Assembly (NCBI GenBank): GCA_019247845.1
Contig: JAFBAL010000051.1
Span: forward strand, 1-55,576
DNA: 55,576 bases
Direction: 5' to 3'
Source: Alphaproteobacteria bacterium
GTDB taxonomy: Bacteria; Pseudomonadota; Alphaproteobacteria; Micropepsales; Micropepsaceae
Shown here: one piece after another, positions 50,619 to 55,576 of the stretch
Numbering within the stretch: position 1 is the stretch's first letter
How the letters are laid out: every line of letters begins with the position of its first letter
Position numbers and translations under genes: made by a program
Notes under the pieces: model-generated
Told to the model about the DNA's origin: nothing
The model's database searches: none
The model's input: the letters and a program-made list of their open reading frames with translations, nothing else

Positions 50619-51152
50619 ATGACGAGCGACGAAAAGACCCTCCTGATCGTGGAGGACGACCGGCCGCTGCGCGAGCGCCTCGCCCGCGCGATGGAGACCC
50701 GCGGCTTCACCGTGGCGATCGCCGAAAGCGTCGCCGAAGGCAAAGCGCGCGCCAAGGAAGCGCCGCCGGCCTATGCGGTGGTCGACCTGAAGCTCGAGGA
50801 CGGCAACGGGCTCGACGTGGTCGAAACGCTGCACGCCATCCGCCCGGATTCCCGCGTGGTGGTGCTGACCGGCTTCGGCAATATCGCGACCGCCGTCGCG
50901 GCCGTGAAATACGGCGCCATCGACTACCTGCCCAAGCCGGCCGATGCCGACGACATCCTGGCCGCCCTGATGGCGCAGCCCGGCTCCAAGCCCAAGCCGC
51001 CCGAGAACCCGATGTCGGCCGACCGCGTGCGCTGGGAGCACATCCAGCGCGTCTACGAGCTCTGCGGCCACAACGTGTCCGAGACGGCGCGGCGCCTGAA
51101 CATGCACCGCCGCACCCTGCAGCGGATATTGGCGAAGCGCAGCCCGCGCTAA
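50619..51152 (+). CDS. regA: Response regulator RegA/PrrA/ActR
   Basis: A 177-residue regulator. The receiver phospho-site is D56 in YAVVDLKLEDGNG, with the conserved TGFG and YLPKPADADD segments. The C-terminal Fis-like HTH reads HIQRVYELCGHNVSETARRL then NMHRRTLQRILAKRSPR, almost the invariant RegA sequence. The 46-bp gap after regB suggests one transcript. RegA controls energy-generating and energy-using pathways in response to oxygen. It converges with the YjbR-like gene by overlapping stops. Confidence 0.97.
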   Translation: MTSDEKTLLIVEDDRPLRERLARAMETRGFTVAIAESVAEGKARAKEAPPAYAVVDLKLEDGNGLDVVETLHAIRPDSRVVVLTGFGNIATAVAAVKYGAIDYLPKPADADDILAALMAQPGSKPKPPENPMSADRVRWEHIQRVYELCGHNVSETARRLNMHRRTLQRILAKRSPR

Positions 51153-51550
51153 ATCTTCTTCGCGTTGGGTTTCTTGGTTTTCGCCTTGGTCTTCGTCTTG
51201 GTCTTCGCGCTCGGCTTGGCTTCCGCCCTCAATTTCTTCGGCGCGATCTTGTGCCAGTGGCGCTCCAGCATGCCGCGCAGCGTCTTGGTGTCGAGCGCGG
51301 CGGCGCGCGCCAGCACGCTCGGATAGTTGCGGTAATGCTCGGTGATGAAGAAGGTCGTCGGGTCGGCCTCGAGCAGCATGTCGCGCTCGTCGATCCCGTC
51401 CACGATCAGCACGATGGAATTCTCCTCGTCGCGCCAGCGGGTGAAGAACTTCTTCTCGATGAAGAAAGCGGGCTTGCCGTAGGATGGTTTCTCGTTGCCG
51501 CCGGGAAACGACAGCGCGATCTTCTTGTGCTGCGCTTTCGTGATGCTCAT
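51149..51550 (-). CDS. MmcQ/YjbR-like (DUF419) protein
   Basis: A 133-residue protein. The YjbR/CyaY-like fold is seen in ALSFPGGNEKPSYGKPAFFI, then ITEHYRNYPSVLARAAALD and RGMLERHWHKIAPKKL. The last ~30 residues are an extra Lys/Thr tail (KTKTKTKAKTKKPNAKKI). The family is proposed to bind DNA or other ligands but is unproven. It is coupled to the mmcB-like gene (ATGA). The pairing is interesting, because MmcB is a DNA repair factor. Confidence 0.85.
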   Translation of the reverse strand: MSITKAQHKKIALSFPGGNEKPSYGKPAFFIEKKFFTRWRDEENSIVLIVDGIDERDMLLEADPTTFFITEHYRNYPSVLARAAALDTKTLRGMLERHWHKIAPKKLRAEAKPSAKTKTKTKAKTKKPNAKKI

Positions 51551-52005
51551 GGATTGTTTTCCAGCCGCGCTTCGCGCATCGGGGGCGCCGCAAGCTCGAT
51601 GACGTTGGCCAGGCGCTCGGCCGCGACCTTGGCGAAGGACAGCGTGACCGCCTTCCTGCGGCTGGCGTGAAGCTGCGTGCGCCGCGACGGGCGCACGATG
51701 GCGCCGCCATAGCGGTCGGCGACGATCAGCCCGGTGCCGTCGGGCACGTGATGGTCGGGGAAGTCGGGCGGGATCGCGAAATAGAACAGCTCGCAGAACT
51801 CGAGATATTCCGGCCATTTCACGTCGCCCCTGAGGTCCGCGATGCTGACCTTGATCTCCACGCCCAGAATGGAGCCGTCGGGCCCCAGCGCCGCGACGTC
51901 GAGCCTGCGGCCGTTGGCGAGCGTGAACTCCAGGATCGGCGAGAAGCCCTCCTGCATCAGAAGCCGGCTCACGCCGCGCGCGACGTCGGGTGCGGTGCCA
52001 TACAT
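51547..52005 (-). CDS. MmcB family DNA repair protein
   Basis: A 152-residue protein of the MmcB group, named for mitomycin C resistance in Caulobacter. The fold includes MQEGFSPILEFTLANGRRLDVAALGP, GVEIKVSIADLRGDVKWPEY, and GLIVADRYGGAIVR. The D ... ExK pattern (RRLDVA ... VEIKVS) is that of PD-(D/E)xK nucleases, so a nuclease role is likely. The ATG at 52003-52005 fits; the frame extends further upstream without recognisable homology. It is coupled to the YjbR-like gene. Confidence 0.9.
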   Translation of the reverse strand: MYGTAPDVARGVSRLLMQEGFSPILEFTLANGRRLDVAALGPDGSILGVEIKVSIADLRGDVKWPEYLEFCELFYFAIPPDFPDHHVPDGTGLIVADRYGGAIVRPSRRTQLHASRRKAVTLSFAKVAAERLANVIELAAPPMREARLENNP

Positions 52006-52036
52006 GACCGCATTGGAACATTGCGTGAACGGGGCG

Positions 52037-52747
52037 TCAATCGCCTCCGAATCCGCTCTCCAGCACCCGGCGCAGCACCAGCGCGCCGTAGCGCGGGTTG
52101 CAGTGGCGGCGGTCGTCGCGGCCATCGGGCAGCGACAGGCTGGCGAACTGCATCTGCGTCGTCACGCCGTTAGGCGCCCAGGTCCGTTTGGGCTGGCGGA
52201 AGAACGTCGCCCTGTTCCTGGCGGCCAGCGCCTCGCATTCCTCGAAGAACTCGGTGCGGATGCGCGTCGTCGTTTCGTCGTCGAGCGACGGCGAGAACAG
52301 GCAGTAGTCCTGCGGCTGGAACGGCGCCGCCATCAACAGCACCGGCTTGGCGGTGATCTTGCGCAGCAACGCCAGCGCATGGGCGCAGTTGGTGTTGCGG
52401 ATGTGGCGCGCGACGGCGGCACGGTGCAGCGGCCAGTCCTGCCTGTCCTGCTGCAGCCATTGCTTGAGCGCGAAGGAGATCGCGAGCCCGATGCTGCAGA
52501 CGAGATAGGCGTCGTAGTCGTCCGCGATCGCGGGCTTGCGAGCGCTGCGGGCGAAGTGTTCCTGCAGGATCGGGCTCGTCGGCGCGAGCTTTCCGTCGTC
52601 GAGGCGCAGGCTGTTCCATTCGCCGCTGGTGCCCGCGAAGAAGGTGAGCGCGGTCCCGGGAAATTCCTCCTCGATCAGCGACCATCCGCGCCTAAGCGCC
52701 GCGGCATGCGAGTCGGCCAGCACGCAGATGCTCTTCGGCGCGTCCAT
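52037..52747 (-). CDS. SGNH-hydrolase-like protein, paralogue of the 36645-37439 gene
   Basis: A 236-residue protein. The nucleophile-like block is SICVLADSHAAALRRGW and the late block is HCNPRYGALVLRRVLE, parallel to GNSH and HGNLDYGAMML of the gene at 36645-37439. The middle (KPVLLMAAPFQPQDYC) is similar in place. Activity is inferred from these motifs and not proved. It sits three bases after the M24 peptidase stop and 31 bp before the MmcB gene, on the same strand. Confidence 0.7.
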   Translation of the reverse strand: MDAPKSICVLADSHAAALRRGWSLIEEEFPGTALTFFAGTSGEWNSLRLDDGKLAPTSPILQEHFARSARKPAIADDYDAYLVCSIGLAISFALKQWLQQDRQDWPLHRAAVARHIRNTNCAHALALLRKITAKPVLLMAAPFQPQDYCLFSPSLDDETTTRIRTEFFEECEALAARNRATFFRQPKRTWAPNGVTTQMQFASLSLPDGRDDRRHCNPRYGALVLRRVLESGFGGD

Positions 52748-52750
52748 GGC

Positions 52751-53425
52751 TCAGAGCAGCCGCTCGTAGAAGCCGCCATAGCTGCGCGTCTTGTCGACGA
52801 GATGGATCTCGAGAATCCAGTGGCGCGCGTTGCCGTTGGCGTCCGGATCGCGCATGCGCTTGGTGTTGCCGGGCCTGATGCCGTGCTGGGTGCGGTCGGT
52901 GCCGGGCACGCGTTGCGCATGCGGGAACTCGCCCACGATGTGGCCCGCGCTGGTATTGCCGTAGAGCCAGCCTTGCGCTTCCGCGGCGCGGCGCGTGTAG
53001 CGGTAGAGCTCTTCGCCGGTGATGTCGGGCGTCGCCAGGTAGTGCCCCTTCACGGTCTCGAAGACGCGCGGCAGGTCGGCGATCAGGCGGTTCTTGTCGG
53101 GATCGCTGCCCATCGCATAGGAGCGCCCGATATCGGCTTCCCATTCCTCGAACACGGGGCCGAGATCGAGATAGACCGTATCCTCAGGCCCGATCACGCG
53201 CTCCGGCAGCTCGTCGTAATAGGCGCCGACGGTGTTCGGACCGGTGCGCACCAGCCGCTTGTGCCAATGGCGCTTGACGCCGAAGTCGCGCTCGGCGAGC
53301 CGCGTGATGTCGGCGGTGACCTCGCTCTCGCTGCGGCCGGGCGCGATCAGGCCCGCGCGCTCGATGGCGTCGAACATCGCCATGCCGCGCGCCTCGGCCG
53401 CCTCCAGCTTCGCGCGCGCGGTCAT
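52751..53425 (-). CDS. M24 family metallopeptidase (Xaa-Pro aminopeptidase-like)
   Basis: A 224-residue pita-bread-fold protein. The ligand set is DTVYLDLGPVFEEWEADIGR (two Asp), GHIVGEFPHAQR (His) and WILEIHLVDKTRSYGGFYE (Glu). It is a single M24 domain without the N-terminal creatinase domain, and no signal peptide is present. The reaction is likely cleavage of an N-terminal residue, possibly Xaa-Pro. It is transcribed just before the SGNH-like gene and 12 bp after the lipoprotein gene. Confidence 0.87.
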   Translation of the reverse strand: MTARAKLEAAEARGMAMFDAIERAGLIAPGRSESEVTADITRLAERDFGVKRHWHKRLVRTGPNTVGAYYDELPERVIGPEDTVYLDLGPVFEEWEADIGRSYAMGSDPDKNRLIADLPRVFETVKGHYLATPDITGEELYRYTRRAAEAQGWLYGNTSAGHIVGEFPHAQRVPGTDRTQHGIRPGNTKRMRDPDANGNARHWILEIHLVDKTRSYGGFYERLL

Positions 53426-53437
53426 GGCGTCGCTCCG

Positions 53438-54004
53438 CTACGGGCGGCCGCTGTCCTTGAGCTTGTCGAAGAACATCTGGATGCTGGCACGGATCGAGCC
53501 TTCATTCGCCTTCTTCAATCGCTCGACGCCGAGAAAGGCGTCGCCCACCGTGGCCGTGAAGGGCGCATCGATCGTAGCCAGAAGATACGGCTCGCCGCCC
53601 GAGTTGTAGACCTTATAGTTCACGTGCGAGGTCACCGTCATGTCGAAACCCATGCTGGGCTGCGACAGGCCGAGCAGGTTGACGTCGATCGGATAGGAGC
53701 AGCCCGAGGCCGGCGCGGTCAGGCCCGCGGTGTCGAGCGAAGCGCCGAGCGCGCTCTTGAAGCCGTCGTTGTCGACCTTCGATACCCAGAGCGGATTGGT
53801 CTTCTCGCCGCCGGTGACGGCGCGCACGCACATCGCATGCATCAGCGCCTGCGGGAACGCCTTGTCGGCATTGACCGCCGCCGGCGGCGGCGCCACCGCC
53901 ATCGCATGCGGATCGGCCGAGGACGCGCAGGCCGCCAGGCTCGCCGCCGCGGCCGCCGTCGCGAGCAGCCTGCCCGCGGCGCCCGAAATCCCGTTCTTCT
54001 TCAT
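53438..54004 (-). CDS. Putative outer-membrane lipoprotein
   Basis: A 188-residue protein. The signal peptide ends in the lipobox LAAC (residues about 23-26, in ATAAAAASLAACASS). The mature part contains MHAMCVRAVTGG, SGCSYPIDVNLLG and DMTVTSHVNYKVY, and looks like a small beta-rich domain. The family was not recognised. Its ATG at 54002-54004 overlaps the stop of the upstream lipoprotein gene (ATGA). Confidence 0.7.
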   Translation of the reverse strand: MKKNGISGAAGRLLATAAAAASLAACASSADPHAMAVAPPPAAVNADKAFPQALMHAMCVRAVTGGEKTNPLWVSKVDNDGFKSALGASLDTAGLTAPASGCSYPIDVNLLGLSQPSMGFDMTVTSHVNYKVYNSGGEPYLLATIDAPFTATVGDAFLGVERLKKANEGSIRASIQMFFDKLKDSGRP

Positions 54005-54366
54005 TGCCCACACCCCTTTCGGTTGGCCAGATATCGAAGCTGTTCGTTGCGGTCGGCGAGCGAACGCGCCTTGACCTGCTCTTCGTTGGAGAGATCGGTG
54101 CTGCCCGCGATCAACGGCCCCACGAAGGGTGCCGCGCTGCCGACGCCCTTGGCGATGTTGCCGTTCTCGACCTCTTTGTCGTCGTGGCGGTATTTGGCTT
54201 CGGCCGCGCCATTGGCGGCGATCTGCTGCGCGATCGCATCGCAGCTCAAGGCGTCGTCGCCCGGCTGCGACATCGATACCGGCGTCACCTCGCGCGCCGC
54301 GCAGCCGCACAAGCAGAGCGCCGAGGCAGACATCACGATTCTGGAATACACGACACCAAGCCCCAC
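54001..54366 (-). CDS. Second putative lipoprotein
   Basis: A protein of up to 121 residues. The signal segment (MGLGVVYSRIVMSASALCLC) ends in a lipobox-like CGCAARE. The mature part has SQPGDDALSCDAIAQQIAANGAAE and a closing NEQLRYLANRKGCGQ. A GTG at 54366 gives a basic residue before the hydrophobic core; an ATG at 54333 would give a shorter signal. It is coupled to the following lipoprotein gene. Confidence 0.6.
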   Translation of the reverse strand: MGLGVVYSRIVMSASALCLCGCAAREVTPVSMSQPGDDALSCDAIAQQIAANGAAEAKYRHDDKEVENGNIAKGVGSAAPFVGPLIAGSTDLSNEEQVKARSLADRNEQLRYLANRKGCGQ

Positions 54367-54582
54367 CCCGACGGCGGGACGCTAGGGATGCGCCGCCGCG
54401 CTGTCAATTTACCCGCGAATTAAAACGTTGGTAGCGCCACGCTTGTGGTGAGCAAATGCCGCCGCGCATCACCTTAAGTAGCCGCCACCGTGTGGGAGGC
54501 GGGCGCTTGCCATTCGTCTTCGTCCCGGCGCAAGTTCCCGCCTGCGGCGCGCTGGGGTGCTCGCCGGATTTTTGGGGGAACC

Positions 54583-54924
54583 ATGTCCATTTCGAAACCC
54601 ACGACCGCAGCGCTGGCGCTGTGGCTGGCCGGAACCGCATTCGCGTCCGCCGAATCGCTGCAGGTCGCCAACGACTCGTCGAGGACCATCATGCATCTGT
54701 TCCTGTCGGACGCGGACGACAACGATTGGGGTCCCGACCAGCTCGGCGACGGCGCCGACGACACGGTGATGCCTGGCGAGTCGTTCACGCTCACCAACAT
54801 CGAGCAGGGCCGCTACGACATCAAGCTGGTGACGAAGAGCGGCGCGGAATGCGAGGTCAACGACGTCGTGTTCGATTCCAGCTATGAGTGGACGATCACC
54901 AACGGCATGCTGAAGGACTGCTGA
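54583..54924 (+). CDS. Small exported protein
   Basis: A 113-residue protein with a signal peptide (MSISKPTTAALALWLAGTAFA). The mature part reads LQVANDSSRTIMHLFLSDADDNDWGPDQL and ends KSGAECEVNDVVFDSS...LKDC, with two cysteines that could pair. It resembles small secreted beta-sandwich proteins found in many proteobacteria, without a known role. GGGGGAA precedes the ATG. It diverges from the lipoprotein pair. Confidence 0.7.
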   Translation: MSISKPTTAALALWLAGTAFASAESLQVANDSSRTIMHLFLSDADDNDWGPDQLGDGADDTVMPGESFTLTNIEQGRYDIKLVTKSGAECEVNDVVFDSSYEWTITNGMLKDC

Positions 54925-54940
54925 GGCGGCCGGAAGGCGA

Positions 54941-54969
54941 AAGGGCAACGGCGGCGAACCGTTGCCCTT
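54941..54969 (+). terminator. Hairpin terminator candidate after the exported protein
   Basis: AAGGGCAACGG (54941-54951) pairs perfectly with CCGTTGCCCTT (54959-54969) around a seven-base CGGCGAA loop. It lies 17 bp past the stop at 54924. It is not followed by a long T-run, so strength is uncertain; it may serve both directions. Confidence 0.6.
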
Positions 54970-55069
54970 GGGCCGTGTCTGCAGCGACGTTCTCGCTGAT
55001 GGCGAGCCTGCGCGCCGCGTGCCCGCGCGCGATGCGCTTGCCGGCCATGCGTGCGGCCGCGTTCCGCGC

Positions 55070-55576
55070 CTATTCCGCGGCGAGCAGCTTGGCGCTGCGG
55101 CCGGTGAAGTTGATCGTCTGCAGGTATTCGATGCCCTCTTCGGCGATGTCGTCGCCGACCATGCGGTCGCCCTCGCCTTTCAGCTCGTCCATGTCGACAT
55201 ACATCGCATAGAAGGCGCGGGTGCGGTCGGTGATGATGCCGGCGTTGAGCAGGGTCTTCACCAGCACCCGGAAGATGTTCGTCTGCTCCTTCATGTTCTC
55301 CCGGCGGGTCTCGTCGGTGATCATCTCCTTGAGGTCCTCGATCACCCGGTCGGGGTCGAGGCCGAACTTCCGGTAGACCGGAATCTGCTGGTGCGGACCC
55401 ACGAGGTTGAACAACAGGTTCTGGAAGCAGTGCGCCGCCCAGTCCTCGACGATGGCGTGCTCGGCCGGATCAAGCTTCGGCACCGTGCGGTCGGCCCAGA
55501 TTTTCCCGAATTTGTGGTGGAAGGCCTCGTCGGTCATGACGAGTTGGGTCAGCCGCTTCACCAGCGGGTCGTTCCA
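55070..55576 (-). CDS. Ferritin-like diiron protein, truncated by the window edge
   Basis: The last 168 residues of a gene that continues past the right edge. It contains MTDEAFHHKFGKIWADR, QTNIFRVLVKTLLNAGIITD and GDRMVGDDIAEEGIEYL, nearly matching the end of the protein at 35449-36567, and ends in AKLLAAE where that one ends MLAAE. The N-terminal metal ligands cannot be seen. It is a paralogue with the same likely diiron fold. Confidence 0.82.
   Translation of the reverse strand, partial: WNDPLVKRLTQLVMTDEAFHHKFGKIWADRTVPKLDPAEHAIVEDWAAHCFQNLLFNLVGPHQQIPVYRKFGLDPDRVIEDLKEMITDETRRENMKEQTNIFRVLVKTLLNAGIITDRTRAFYAMYVDMDELKGEGDRMVGDDIAEEGIEYLQTINFTGRSAKLLAAE

Overview
The window is one continuous stretch of GC-rich chromosome, roughly two thirds G+C by eye, from an alphaproteobacterium. 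The evidence is the RegB/RegA redox two-component pair next to a SenC/SCO gene, an MmcB-type repair protein, a Zur-controlled znuCB-zur operon, an HWE-type histidine kinase, a YggT-folD pair and the codon usage. The exact taxon cannot be fixed from sequence alone. A Rhizomicrobium/Micropepsaceae-like lineage would fit, but that is a guess. No plasmid, phage or CRISPR signature was seen. The only transposon trace is the end of an IS481-family element at the left edge.

Layout. 1-5412: IS481 fragment, then a minus-strand operon rpmI-rplT-pheS-pheT plus a FAD oxidoreductase, without infC. 5550-9062: small genes (ribbon-helix-helix-like protein, HWE kinase, VanZ, MscL, DUF3828-like, MsrB), a branched REP-like repeat and a histone H1-like protein. 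9121-12862: coiled-coil and repeat-rich proteins. 12907-18726: BrkB/YihY, AsmA, then a coupled DNA exonuclease and ATP-dependent ligase. 18723-19871: a duplicated DUF6328-like membrane protein and a basic DUF6496-like protein. 19912-22610: hutF diverging from hutG-hutD, which is the formyl-glutamate branch of histidine degradation. 22662-26689: kelch protein, CPBP protease, SET methyltransferase, tRNA-Arg(CCG) and a HAF-repeat-like secreted protein. 26741-31936: DUF4142 protein, M20 and DUF2817 peptidases, and a CHASE2 cyclase-like protein with broken catalytic residues.

31969-33967: znuC-znuB-zur with a Zur operator touching the znuC start. 34001-35326: a lower-GC Orc1/Cdc6-like ATPase preceded by three direct repeats spaced exactly 21 bp. 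35449-39993: a ferritin-like protein, then a tightly coupled operon lnt-like, GSCFA, SGNH-like, which is the best candidate here for an undescribed surface-modification module. 40072-44996: a TetR regulator with a perfect palindrome, two SDRs, an enoyl-CoA hydratase, and an XRE/membrane-protein cassette with repeated ACAAGTG operators. 45028-48419: a FliL-like secreted protein, a sorbosone-dehydrogenase-like protein, tRNA-Ala(CGC), YggT and FolD. 48481-51152: senC diverging from regB-regA, a respiratory/redox control locus. 51149-54924: YjbR-like protein, MmcB, a second SGNH-like protein, an M24 peptidase, two lipoproteins and a small secreted protein. 55070-55576: a truncated paralogue of the ferritin-like protein.

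Many neighbouring genes overlap as ATGA or GTGA (pheS/pheT, hutG/hutD, znuB/zur, lnt-like/GSCFA/SGNH, SET/CPBP, MmcB/YjbR, the XRE cassette, the lipoprotein pair), so translational coupling is the norm. No stretch longer than 300 bases lacks a gene. The longest gaps (12074-12307, 54367-54582, 35237-35448, 5838-6037, 8587-8771) are described individually where they hold something. In 54367-54582 I see nothing beyond the ribosome binding site of the downstream gene.
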